55,162 bases of DNA, from positions 1 through 55,162 of the forward strand of contig JAHFTC010000012.1 in NCBI GenBank assembly GCA_023269585.1. The letters run 5' to 3'. The notes beneath the pieces were generated by a model. It searched no databases. It was not told where the DNA came from and saw nothing but the letters and a program-made list of their open reading frames with translations. Origin of the DNA: Opitutaceae bacterium. Its GTDB lineage: Bacteria; Verrucomicrobiota; Verrucomicrobiia; Opitutales; Opitutaceae. Below, piece by piece: positions 35,028 through 44,425 of this stretch. Made by a program: the position numbers and the translations under genes. The stretch's first letter is position 1, and each line of letters opens with the position of its first letter.

Positions 35028-38000
35028 ATGATCCGACGACCCGCCACCATCCCTCGTTTCGTACACCTCGGCCTGCTCGCCCTCGCCATCTTGGCGACCG
35101 GGGTGAGCCCAGCCGACGCGTTGGACCCCAGTCGGTCCATCCACCAGTACAACGTGCGCACGTGGCGCCGCGTGAATCTCCTGCCGGCCAACGCGGTCAA
35201 TGCGATCCACCAGAGCGCGGACGGCCACCTCTGGCTCGGCACACCGCGGGGACTGGTCGATTTCGACGGAGTCGAGTTCAAGGCCCTCGGCCTGCCCGGG
35301 CAGCATGCCTCCCTGCCGCGCATCGTCACCTGTCTGGCGCCACGGCGATCCGGCGGGTTCTGGGTCGGCACCGACCGGGGCGGCTACGGGATCTTCGACG
35401 GCACCCGCTTCACCCCTCAGCGTACCTCCGGGTCCGACACGGAATCACCCACCGTGCGCTGTCTGCTCGAAACCGCCGACGGCACGCTTTTCGTCGGTTT
35501 GCAGGGCAGCGTGGGGCGGCGACTGCCCTCCGGAGAATTCCAACTCATCTCGTCCTCGCTCGATGTGCTGAGCCTCCATCAAGATGCCCGCGGCCGCGTG
35601 TGGATGGGAACCGCGGGCGGAGGGCTCCACTACTGGCAGGACGGGCTCCTCACGAAGATCGAGGGAGCCGCCGCCGCCCTGTGGGGCAACAGCGTCATCT
35701 CCGCCATCACCTCCGACCGCGCCGGCGTGATCTGGGTCGGCGCCGCCAACGGTCTGCACAGTCTCAATACCGACCTCACACCGCGCCCCCCGGCCGGTTT
35801 CGCCGGACAATCCCGCGCCCTGATGGTCGACAGCCATGGAGTCCTCTGGATCGGCGGGCTCTTCGACGGGGTCGTGCGCCTGAAGGACGGCCAATTCTCC
35901 GCCCTCGGCCGCCGCGATGGCCTCGCCAGCGACCACGCCCTCGCCTTGGCGGAATCCTCCGACGGCAGCGTGTGGGTGGGCACCCAGGACGGGTTGTCCC
36001 AGCTCTCCGAAGTGAAGTTCCCCATCCTCTCCACCACCGAGGGCCTGCCAGCCGAGGCCTGCCTGAGCGTGGCGGCATCACCCGAGGGCGGGATCTGGGC
36101 GGGCACCTCCAACGGCCTCGCGCATATCGTCGACGGCCGCTGCGCCACGTTCGGCATCGATCGCGCCGACGGGTTCCCCTCCGAGTGGATTCGGCGCGTG
36201 TTCGTCGCCCGCGACGGCGACGTCTACCTCCTGGGCGGGCGCCAGGACTTCAACCGTTTCCGGGACGGCCGGGTCATCAAGACCTGGTATCCCGGCACCT
36301 GGTCGCAGGCGATCGAGGAGGACGCCGCGGGGATCCTGATCACCGTCAACAACAAGCTGGCCCGTCTCGTGAACGACGAGCTCGTGCCCTACCGCTTGCC
36401 CGATGGGCGCGAGCCCGAGTTCGGCTGGATCACGGATCTGCTCGTGGCCCGCGACAGCTCGCTGTGGGTCGCCGCCCGCCCCGGGCTCGTGCAGATCAAG
36501 GACGGGGCGCTGCGCGACTGGATGAGCGACCGCGCCGACGCGGACAAAGGCTTCGCCAGTATTTGCGAGGATGACGACGGTGCGGTGTGGGCCACGCGCA
36601 ACACGGGCCTCGTGCGCATCCGCGATGGCCGGGTCGCCACGGTCGACCACCGGCAAGGCCTGCACTCGGACCTCGTCTACACGATGGTGCCCGATCACCT
36701 CGGCAACTTCTGGATGGATTCGCCGGAGGGTTTCTTCCGGGTGAGCCAGCGTGAGCTCAACGACGCCGCCGACGGCACCCTGTCCCGCGTCACCTGCACC
36801 GTGTTCGACGGCCCGCAGGTGATCAAGACCTCGGAGAAGTTGAACAGCGAATACTCCGGCGGCCGGTCCACCGACGGCCGCATCTGGCTGCCCAGCGCCA
36901 AAGGCGTGATCGTGATCGATCCGGCGCACCTGCCGCTCAATTCGCAGCCGCCCCCGCTCCGCGTGGTGCGGGTGCGCGTGAACGGCCGCGATCAACCAAT
37001 GGACCAAGAGCCCCGCCTCGCGGCGGGCGAGCGCAACGTCGAGTTCGACTACGCCGCCATCGACTACCAGGCCCCCGAATACATCCGCTATCGGTACCGC
37101 CTGGAAGGTTTCGAGCAGGAGTGGGTCGAGGCCGGCGCCCGGCGCTCGGCGTTCTACACCAACTTGCCGCCGGGCCGCTACGCCTTCCATGTCCAGGCCA
37201 GCAACGCCGACGGCGTCTGGAACCTCACCGGCGCCCGCTTCGCGTTCACCCTGCCCCGTCGTCTCACCGAGTACGGGTGGTTCCGGGCGGGGGCCGGGGC
37301 GGCACTGCTCGGCCTGGTCGTCCTCGCGTGGGTGGCGCGCGATCGCCGGCGGCGGCGCGAGATCGCGGAGATCCGGCATCGCGAACTGCTCCAGATGCAG
37401 ATGATCGAGAGTTCGCCCGTGCCGATGGTGATGCTCGACCGCGACCACCGGGTCCTCTACGTCAACGCCACGTTCACGCGCGTGTTGGGCTTCACCGCCG
37501 CGGAGATTCCCGACTTGGACACCTGGTGGCGCCTCGCGGCCACGGATCCCGCGACCCGCGACGCGTGGGCCGCCGGCTGGAGCCGCCGCATCGCCGCGGC
37601 GGCCAAGGAGCGGCGCCCCATCGAACCGGTGGAGACGACCGTGGCCCACCGGGAGGGCGGCCGGCGCCACCTCGTCATCACCACCTCGGCCGTCGGCGAG
37701 CGCACGCTGGTGATCTGCTCCGACCTGACCGACCGCAAGCAGGCCGAAGATGCGCGGCAGCAACTGGAGGAGCAGTTGCGCCAGAGTCAGAAGATGGAGG
37801 CCATCGGCCAGCTCTCCGGCGGCGTCGCCCACGACTTCAACAACATGCTCACGGTCATCCTCGGCAACGTGATGCTGATGGAAGCAGCCGACAAAGTGCC
37901 GCCCGACTTCGCCGAATCGATCCGCGCAGTCAAGGACGCGGCCAAGCGCGCGGCGAACTTCACCCGGCAGCTCCTGGCGTTCAGTCGCAAGCAGCCGATG

Positions 38001-38933
38001 CAACCGTCCGCCATCGACCTCAGCCAAGTCGTGCGGGAGATGACCGACGTGCTCCAGCGTCTCATGGGCGAGCAGGTCCGCATCGCGATCGCGCTCACGC
38101 CCGGCCCGGTGCCCATCCGCGCCGACGCCACCATGATCGAACAGGTGCTGCTCAACCTCGTGGTCAACGCCCGCGACGCCATGCCCAACGGCGGCCGGCT
38201 CGACCTCGCCACGGACGTGGTCGACATCGCGCCCGACGCCGTGCCGAAGACCCTCAACGCCCGCGCCGGCCGTTTCGCCCGCCTCACGGTCGGCGACACC
38301 GGCATGGGCATCCGGCCCGAGATCCTGCCCCGCATCTTCGAGCCCTTTTTCACCACCAAGGAGGTCGGCAAAGGCACGGGCCTCGGCCTCGCCACCGTGT
38401 TCGGCATCGTCGACCAGCACCGAGGGTGGATCGATGTCACCAGCAAGGTCCTTCGCGGCACCGTCTTCCATATCCATCTGCCCGTGGACGCCGAGGCGGC
38501 GCCGCCCCAACTCGTCGCAACCGAAGCGGCGGACCGGCCCGCCGCCGGCACCGGCCGGGTGGTGCTCCTCGTCGAGGACGAACCCAGTGTGCGCGCCCTC
38601 GCCCGCAGGACTCTGGCAAGCGGTGGCCACCGCGTCCTCGAAGCGGCTTCGGGACCGGAAGCCGTGCGGGTGTGGAACGAGCACCGCGATCAGATCGAAA
38701 TCCTGTTCACCGACATCGTCATGCCCGACGGGATGAATGGCCTGCAGCTGGCGCGGCGGTTACTGGGCGAGAAACCGGGCTTGAAGGTCGTCTACGCGAG
38801 CGGCTACAGCGCCGAGGTCGCCGGGGCCGATTTCTCCGGCCGCGAAGGCATCGACTTCCTCGGCAAGCCCTACACGCCCACGGGATTGCTGCGCATCATC
38901 GCCCGCGTCGCCGCCGACCTGCCCCGGAAGTAG
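35028..38933 (+). CDS. One-piece hybrid two-component sensor with Reg_prop/Y_Y_Y ectodomain
   Basis: This 1301-residue protein has a signal peptide (1-32), about 12-14 two-component propeller repeats (DGxxWLGT/VGT-type, residues 45-620), a Y_Y_Y domain (about 650-740) and a membrane segment (about 750-770). PAS (about 790-900), HisKA with phospho-His935 in GGVAHDFNN, HATPase (N-box NLVVNARDAM, G-boxes GDTGMGI and GKGTGLGL) and a C-terminal receiver with Asp1229 in FTDIVMPDG follow. Such sensors usually detect carbohydrate breakdown products, but here no output AraC domain is present, so signal must leave through another protein. The ATG at 35028 gives the signal peptide. Confidence 0.93.
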   Translation: MIRRPATIPRFVHLGLLALAILATGVSPADALDPSRSIHQYNVRTWRRVNLLPANAVNAIHQSADGHLWLGTPRGLVDFDGVEFKALGLPGQHASLPRIVTCLAPRRSGGFWVGTDRGGYGIFDGTRFTPQRTSGSDTESPTVRCLLETADGTLFVGLQGSVGRRLPSGEFQLISSSLDVLSLHQDARGRVWMGTAGGGLHYWQDGLLTKIEGAAAALWGNSVISAITSDRAGVIWVGAANGLHSLNTDLTPRPPAGFAGQSRALMVDSHGVLWIGGLFDGVVRLKDGQFSALGRRDGLASDHALALAESSDGSVWVGTQDGLSQLSEVKFPILSTTEGLPAEACLSVAASPEGGIWAGTSNGLAHIVDGRCATFGIDRADGFPSEWIRRVFVARDGDVYLLGGRQDFNRFRDGRVIKTWYPGTWSQAIEEDAAGILITVNNKLARLVNDELVPYRLPDGREPEFGWITDLLVARDSSLWVAARPGLVQIKDGALRDWMSDRADADKGFASICEDDDGAVWATRNTGLVRIRDGRVATVDHRQGLHSDLVYTMVPDHLGNFWMDSPEGFFRVSQRELNDAADGTLSRVTCTVFDGPQVIKTSEKLNSEYSGGRSTDGRIWLPSAKGVIVIDPAHLPLNSQPPPLRVVRVRVNGRDQPMDQEPRLAAGERNVEFDYAAIDYQAPEYIRYRYRLEGFEQEWVEAGARRSAFYTNLPPGRYAFHVQASNADGVWNLTGARFAFTLPRRLTEYGWFRAGAGAALLGLVVLAWVARDRRRRREIAEIRHRELLQMQMIESSPVPMVMLDRDHRVLYVNATFTRVLGFTAAEIPDLDTWWRLAATDPATRDAWAAGWSRRIAAAAKERRPIEPVETTVAHREGGRRHLVITTSAVGERTLVICSDLTDRKQAEDARQQLEEQLRQSQKMEAIGQLSGGVAHDFNNMLTVILGNVMLMEAADKVPPDFAESIRAVKDAAKRAANFTRQLLAFSRKQPMQPSAIDLSQVVREMTDVLQRLMGEQVRIAIALTPGPVPIRADATMIEQVLLNLVVNARDAMPNGGRLDLATDVVDIAPDAVPKTLNARAGRFARLTVGDTGMGIRPEILPRIFEPFFTTKEVGKGTGLGLATVFGIVDQHRGWIDVTSKVLRGTVFHIHLPVDAEAAPPQLVATEAADRPAAGTGRVVLLVEDEPSVRALARRTLASGGHRVLEAASGPEAVRVWNEHRDQIEILFTDIVMPDGMNGLQLARRLLGEKPGLKVVYASGYSAEVAGADFSGREGIDFLGKPYTPTGLLRIIARVAADLPRK

Positions 38934-39135
38934 TCGCCGCCGTCCGCTGCGCGTGCGCCGCTCGCGGGCCGGGCGAACGGGCCGGGCCAACGGTGTCCGA
39001 ATCCGGGGCGACACCCGGTTACTCCACGGGCTTCGCCGGTTTCGCCGGCTTCACGGACTGGGCCGGCCTAGTGATCTTCGCCGAATAGACTGACGGGCGT
39101 TCCCTCAACATAATCGAGGGATTTGCCGAGCGAAC

Positions 39136-39180
39136 GGACGGCGGCGGACCTTCGACAAGCTCAGGTCAGGCGCGCCGTCC
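39136..39180. repeat. REP-like palindrome containing CCTTCGACAAGCTCAGG
   Basis: Arms GGACGGCG (39136-39143) and CGCCGTCC (39173-39180) enclose a second inverted pair GACCT/AGGTC and the motif CCTTCGACAAGCTCAGG (39149-39165). It sits just past the 3' end of the minus-strand gene below and 200 bases after the kinase stop. The preceding 38934-39135 also holds short palindromic GCCGG repeats and no gene. Confidence 0.65.
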
Positions 39181-39188
39181 CTACCGCG

Positions 39189-40547
39189 TCAGTCCAATGC
39201 GCGAGTCTCGATAGGCGAAACCGGCCCGGAGGGTCGCAGCTTCCCGGTACCGGACGCCGCAGGACGGTTCTCATACGCCCGCAGGCCGCCCCGCCATTCG
39301 TAGGTATCCTCCGTCCCTTCATGGGCCCCAAGCTCGAAGCCCGGCAGGTCCAGCGTCATCAGATCCAGCGCAGGCATGCGCACCGTACGCTTGAAATCGG
39401 ATACCGTGATCGTGGCTCCCGCGGTGATCTTCACCACCGCATTGAGGTCGAGGCGGTAGCCCGCCATCGTCAGGTCGAAACCAAAGGGCTGCCCCTGCAC
39501 CGAACCGGGAGACCGCGGGTCGAGTGGCGGCAGCGTGAAACTTCCCGCATATGGCGCCGAGCCGAGCTTGGGCGTGAGCGCCGCCGCCGGCCGCCCATCG
39601 ATGAGCGGCCTCACCGTGGCCGACACCTCGCCGCGCCCCTGCAGCCCCACGCCCAGCTCCACAAACGCGGTGAGCGCGCCGTAGTCCACCTCGCTGTTCG
39701 TGAACTTCGGCGGTATCCACACCGTGCACAAATCGCGCCGCTCGCTCAGCGGCGGCGCAAAGTCCGCGCTGCGGTCCACGCCGGGCCCCTCCTGCGCGCC
39801 ACTGGTCACCGTCTCGCCGAAGGCGACCAGCTTGTAGCCGAACCGCGTGCCGGCCATGAGCACAAACTCCCGCCCCTCGAACAACTGCGCCTCCGGCACG
39901 CCGCGCTCCCGATAATAGGCCGCCGGCGCATCGAAAGTGCGGGCCTGCAATTGCAGCTCAAGAGCACGTGCGGGGCAGTCCGGCGCACTGCGCTCGATCC
40001 CGGTGGGACGCAACCGGCCGTCGACCGCCAGCGGGATGCGCAGGCCCAAACCAAGGCCGTAGCTGAACGACAACCGCAGCCAGCCCAACCGGCCAAACTT
40101 CCACCGCCGCTCCCACGCACAGCCGCTGCCCAGCGTGAACCCCGCCAGGAACGGCGCCTCGAAGGCATGCTCGCCCACCGTTTTCTCGCCCGCCGCGTAC
40201 TTGAAAACATGCGTCGCCGGATCGAAAGACCCGGGCTTCACCGGCCCGGACCCCACGCCCGCCGGGACCTTCACGCCGGCGGTCGCCCCGGCCTTCCCGC
40301 GCCCTGCCGCCACCCCGCCGGGGGCGCGCGCCTTGTCCGCGCCCGCGGGCCGGCGGGCGCCGGCGTATCCGGCTGGCAGTAACGCACGCCACTCCTTCAC
40401 CGGCGCGCGCAGGACTTCGATCTCCTCGGTGATCTCCAACTCGCCCTCGCCACCCAGCTCGGCCCGCAGCACCTCGTCCTCGCCGCCACGGGCGAAGGCC
40501 TGCTTGAGCGGATCGTCGGCCGGCAACGCGGGAAACTCCGTCGCCAT
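39189..40547 (-). CDS. Unknown 452-aa protein
   Basis: I do not recognise this protein. The N terminus (MATEFPALPADDPLKQ) lacks a signal peptide, and residues 60-105 are a Pro/Ala/Gly-rich linker. The rest is rich in strand-like segments (WKFGRLGWLRLSFSYG, RIPLAVDGRLRP, VVKITAGATITVSDFKRTV) suggesting a beta-structured domain. It starts 21 bases after the secreted-protein stop, and an AGGAAGG ribosome-binding site lies about 10 bases before its ATG. Translation is probably coupled to the upstream gene. Confidence 0.6.
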   Translation of the reverse strand: MATEFPALPADDPLKQAFARGGEDEVLRAELGGEGELEITEEIEVLRAPVKEWRALLPAGYAGARRPAGADKARAPGGVAAGRGKAGATAGVKVPAGVGSGPVKPGSFDPATHVFKYAAGEKTVGEHAFEAPFLAGFTLGSGCAWERRWKFGRLGWLRLSFSYGLGLGLRIPLAVDGRLRPTGIERSAPDCPARALELQLQARTFDAPAAYYRERGVPEAQLFEGREFVLMAGTRFGYKLVAFGETVTSGAQEGPGVDRSADFAPPLSERRDLCTVWIPPKFTNSEVDYGALTAFVELGVGLQGRGEVSATVRPLIDGRPAAALTPKLGSAPYAGSFTLPPLDPRSPGSVQGQPFGFDLTMAGYRLDLNAVVKITAGATITVSDFKRTVRMPALDLMTLDLPGFELGAHEGTEDTYEWRGGLRAYENRPAASGTGKLRPSGPVSPIETRALD

Positions 40548-40568
40548 GAACCGGCGGAAACCTTCCTG

Positions 40569-41132
40569 CTAGGCCGGCGGGAGATCGCCAACCGTCAAGC
40601 GGGCCAGGCGCGCCCGGTCCACGTTGGCCATCATGCCGGCAAACTCGGGCGAACTCGCCGCCGCCTGGCGCGCATCGCGCACGACCATCCGTACGTTGCG
40701 CACCAGTACGACGCGATCGTCAAACTCGACGACCGCCTCCGTCGTCTCCGCCGCTCCGGACAGCGCCGCCGCCGGAATCCGGGCCAGGTCTGCCGCCAGC
40801 CGCCGGTGCGACTCGGTCGCGCGGTCGAACACCGTCTGCAAGGCCACGCGCTGTCCAGCGACGGGCTCGATCCGCACCGTCCCGAAAGCCGCCCGCTCCA
40901 GCACCCGCTGCGGCGTCTGCTTGGCGCTCAGGCGCAGCACCAGCGATTCCTTGTCGGCCCGCGCCATCAGGGGCGCCAGCGCCGACTGCCGCAACACCGG
41001 GGCGAGAACAACCGGCGCAGCCGGCGCGGGAGGATTGGCCGCGTGGACGGGAAACACCAACACAGCCACGACCAACGGGACCAACAACACGGACGCGCCG
41101 GCGGCGCGGATGCAGGAGAAACGATTTTTCAT
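40569..41132 (-). CDS. Secreted 187-aa protein of unknown function
   Basis: The signal peptide (about residues 1-32, MKNRFSCIRAAG then LLVPLVVAVLVFPVHA) is clear. The mature part is helical and basic, with RESHRRLAADLARIP-like and RNVRMVVRDARQAAA segments. It precedes the 452-residue gene and may form a pair with it. No domain is recognised. It lies immediately beside a broken insertion element, so it may be part of an accessory patch. Confidence 0.6.
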   Translation of the reverse strand: MKNRFSCIRAAGASVLLVPLVVAVLVFPVHAANPPAPAAPVVLAPVLRQSALAPLMARADKESLVLRLSAKQTPQRVLERAAFGTVRIEPVAGQRVALQTVFDRATESHRRLAADLARIPAAALSGAAETTEAVVEFDDRVVLVRNVRMVVRDARQAAASSPEFAGMMANVDRARLARLTVGDLPPA

Positions 41133-41272
41133 GGGACGACAGGGGTTGCGCCGCACCAGAAAACTCCCGACGCGAAACAGCGCGGCTCGCCTTGGACGAT
41201 ACAGTCTCGAACGCCTGAGCCAACAACCAACTACAGAGCCGGGAGCGCCCCGCATGGTCTTTTGCTCCGCGC

Positions 41273-42188
41273 TCATAAGCTGTTGATGAGCGTGAAGGCG
41301 GCGGCGGGGTTTTGGGCGAAGGATTCGATCAAGGCTGGCAGCGAACGCTCGTCGCGATCGCTGGCGAGCCGGGCCAGCAGGGCGCTGCGCAGCAAGGCGA
41401 TGTTGGCGAGGGCGTTGGGGTTGCGGGTACGGGAACGGTCCTCGCCCCAGACGGCGTCGCGGCGCCAGTGATTGCGGATGGCCCAGTGGCCGCGCAGGAG
41501 AGCGTGCCACTGGGCGGGGGTGCGCTCGGCGGGCCGCAGGCTGGAAAGGTAGAAGCGCGTATCGGTGGTCTGGCAACAGGTATTTGTGATTACTGGCTGG
41601 ATACTGACGACGATCAGGCTGCGGGCGAAGGGGAAGTCGAGGGCTTGGGCCTCGACAGCGAAGGCGTGGAGGCTGCGGTGTTCGAGTCGGCCGTGGCCTT
41701 TGGTGGCCTGGGCAAAAAGGGGGTGTCTGGCAGCGCGTCGAGTTGGCGGGCGTGGGCGAGCAAGGCGGGTTGGTTGGCCTTGAGCTGCAGGCCGTACTCG
41801 CCGCCCTTCTCGACGATGGTGCGGGCGGTGGCGCGCTGGCAGTGCAGGGCGTCGGCGGTGACGGTCTGGCCGTCGAAGGCGGGCAGGCCGCTGAGCTGCG
41901 CAGCGGCGGCGGTTTGTTCGCAACGCGTCGTCCCCTCTTTCTGGTCGTAGAGAGCGAGGGCCTGCGGGGCGCCGTCGTCGTGGTCGACCAGGGAGAGCAC
42001 GCCAAGCTGGTCGCGGATAGCTGGGCACCTGCCCACCGGCCGCCCCGCGCCAAGTAATGGTGCTCGCGCAGCTGCGCGTCGAACCACTCGCGTTCTTTCC
42101 CGCCGGCCACGGTCGCCTCCACCGAACTGTTGGCGGCGCCGGTTGTGGTCTCGCATGGACTGGAGGGTGCTGGCGGAGTCGGGTTCAT
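41273..42188 (-). pseudogene. Broken ISAs1-type transposase with an apparent DruA-like (DUF4338) N terminus
   Basis: Three reading frames are needed. The first (from ATG 42188) contains EWFDAQLREHHYL, the start of a DUF4338/DruA-like domain. The second, to about 41715, holds the DDE core with FDGQTVTADALHCQRATA and EKGGEYGLQLKANQPALL. The third, to the stop at 41273, holds HGRLEHRSL and NPNALANIALLRSALL. Only about ten residues of the DruA-like domain remain before the DDE core, so much of it is deleted. Similar sequences AGCGCCCCGCATGGTC (41244) and AGCGCCCCCACGGTTT (42203) lie near both ends as direct repeats. Confidence 0.75.
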
Positions 42189-42355
42189 CCCATCATAGCG
42201 CAAGCGCCCCCACGGTTTTTGTTTAGCCCGAAACACCTCCGCTCTGCCTCAACGACTTATCAGCACCAAAGAAAAGGCCATGCGGACCCGGGCCCTACCG
42301 GCCGTTCCGCTTGCGTTTGCATGGCTTCTGCGAAGGTTCACGACGGCCCTTCCCC

Positions 42356-44425
42356 ATGCCCCGCCGCCTCTTTTATCGCCTTAGTGTATTCGTGTTGTTG
42401 TTTCCTGCAACCGCCTTGGCGTGGCGTAGCGCGCTCTATCCGGAAAACTGGACCCCGCCGAGCACGGCGAGTTTCTACGCAGACAAGCTGATCCAGGACT
42501 TCTCCCAGGCTGGTTACCGCCGCGGCTCCGTGAGTCTGCCCTCGGCGAGCGGCCCGGTCTTCGACGTCGTGGCCGGTTACGACGCCGATCCGACGGGCAT
42601 GCACGACAGCACCGTCGCCATCCAGAACGCGATCGACGCCGCTGCCGCTACCTCGATCACCGGGAACAACTATCGCATCGTCTACTTCCCCGCCGGCACC
42701 TACCGACTCAGCCCCCAGGGCACGGCACTGCACGCGTTGCGCCTCACTTCTAGCCGCATCGTGCTGCGCGGCGAAAGCGTTCACACGACCTTCCTGCTGA
42801 ACGCATCCACCACGATGAAGAACAAGTCCGTGATCCTTGTCGGCCCGAGCGGATCCGGAAGCTGGCGCAGCGATCATGCTCCCCGCGCCAACATCGCCTC
42901 CGACCTCATCGGCCCAACCACGCAGATTCCCGTCGCCTCCGTCGCCGGTTTCTCGGTCGGCCAATGGGTGATGTTGCGCACCGATGTGACGCAGGCGTGG
43001 GTGGATGAGCATCGCGAGAGCAACTGGGTCGGCCACGAGGCGAATCTCTTTGGCGGACTCGTCTACCCTCGCCGCATCACTGCTCTAGATGCATCGAACC
43101 AGATCCTCACCGTCGACCTGCCGACACGCTACACGATGCGCATGCGCGACGGCGCGCGCGTCCACTCTGCCACGGCGATGCTGGAGGAGATCGGCCTCGA
43201 GGAACTCTCGCTCGGCAACGTGCAGCATCCCGGCACCAGCGGCTGGGGCGAGACCGACTGGAACAACTCCTCGAGCGGTGCCTTCCACGCCGATCGCGCC
43301 TACCTCATCACGCTCAACCGCGTGTTCGATTCTTGGGTGCGCAACGTCCGCAGCTATCAGCCGGCGGGAAACACCACGGGCGCGCACATGTTGTCCTCTG
43401 GCCTGCACCTCGACATGTCCTGCGCCGTTACCGTGCGCGATTGTCATTTTCAGCGCCCACAATACGGCGGCGGCAATGGCAACGGCTACATGATCCGCTT
43501 CAGCAACGCCGCCGATAACCTCCTTGCCAACGTCACGGCCGAACGCAGCCGCCATGGCTTCGTCTTCTCGATGTGGGGCTCCTCGGGCAACGTCCTGCAC
43601 CGCTGCTCCGATCTCGACTCCGGCTTCCAGACCGGCGCCAGCGGCAGCGAGGCCACCCTCGGCAGGGATAGCGACCACCACATGTGGTTCTCCCACAGCA
43701 ACCTCATCGACCAATGCCTCGGACGGAACAGCGCGTGGGTGGCTTATCACCGCCCCTACACCAGCAGCCCGTGGCACGGCACCACCGCAGCCCACAGCAT
43801 CTTTTGGAACACCCGCGGCGAAGGCACAGCCCGCAGTTTCGTCGTCCACACTTATCAAGGCCGCTACGGTTACGCGATCGGCACGCAAGGTTCCGTCACG
43901 GCCGTGCGCAGCGACAAAGCCGACTCGAACACGCCCGACTCCGTCTGCCAGCCGATCGACCACGTCGAAGGCGTCGGCCAAGGTGCGACGCTCGAGCCTG
44001 CCTCGCTTTATCTCGACCAAGTGTCCCGCCGCTACACGAGCTTCCGCGCTTGGGTCGCAGCCTACCCGCTCGCCAGCGATCAAGACGGAACGCTCGACGA
44101 CCCCGACGCCGATGGCTTGCCCAACCTGATCGAATACGCTCTAGACCAAGATCCCACCTCCGCCGTGGACGCTGGCACCGCAATTCAAATCCTCGACTCG
44201 GACCCCGACCTAATAGTCACCTTCCAGCGGGCCCGCGCCGAGCTGACCTATGCAGTGGAAGCCAGCTCTGATCTGGTTACCTGGACAACGATCGCAACCA
44301 ATCCGGGCACGCTCGGGCTCGACGTGAGTATCGTCGACAGCAACGCCTCTCAGCCGCCAGCCGTTTCCTGCGGCTGCGGGTCACATCGCCTGAAACTGTA
44401 CCTACTCCCTGATCACAAGGAGTGA
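42356..44425 (+). CDS. Secreted beta-helix protein (pectate lyase 3 type), frameshifted C terminus
   Basis: This 689-residue protein has a signal peptide (about 1-22), the DVVAGYDADPTGMHDSTVAIQNAI module of pectate-lyase-3/glycan-acting right-handed beta-helices, and many repeat rungs. A C-terminal DPDADGLPNLIEYALDQDP segment, a calcium/dockerin-like linker common in Opitutaceae secreted proteins, is followed by YAVEASSDLVTW. The last 27 residues are abnormal: a -1 frame reads LSAASRFLRLRVTSPETVPTP and stops at 44411, like the family ending. The gene as given runs on to 44425. The substrate is probably a polysaccharide, by family. Confidence 0.75.
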   Translation: MPRRLFYRLSVFVLLFPATALAWRSALYPENWTPPSTASFYADKLIQDFSQAGYRRGSVSLPSASGPVFDVVAGYDADPTGMHDSTVAIQNAIDAAAATSITGNNYRIVYFPAGTYRLSPQGTALHALRLTSSRIVLRGESVHTTFLLNASTTMKNKSVILVGPSGSGSWRSDHAPRANIASDLIGPTTQIPVASVAGFSVGQWVMLRTDVTQAWVDEHRESNWVGHEANLFGGLVYPRRITALDASNQILTVDLPTRYTMRMRDGARVHSATAMLEEIGLEELSLGNVQHPGTSGWGETDWNNSSSGAFHADRAYLITLNRVFDSWVRNVRSYQPAGNTTGAHMLSSGLHLDMSCAVTVRDCHFQRPQYGGGNGNGYMIRFSNAADNLLANVTAERSRHGFVFSMWGSSGNVLHRCSDLDSGFQTGASGSEATLGRDSDHHMWFSHSNLIDQCLGRNSAWVAYHRPYTSSPWHGTTAAHSIFWNTRGEGTARSFVVHTYQGRYGYAIGTQGSVTAVRSDKADSNTPDSVCQPIDHVEGVGQGATLEPASLYLDQVSRRYTSFRAWVAAYPLASDQDGTLDDPDADGLPNLIEYALDQDPTSAVDAGTAIQILDSDPDLIVTFQRARAELTYAVEASSDLVTWTTIATNPGTLGLDVSIVDSNASQPPAVSCGCGSHRLKLYLLPDHKE

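Noticed and set aside
36078..38684. 868-codon minus-strand open frame opposite the sensor kinase
   Set aside because: Composition (His/Val/Gly/Arg rich) and position make it a shadow of the kinase gene.
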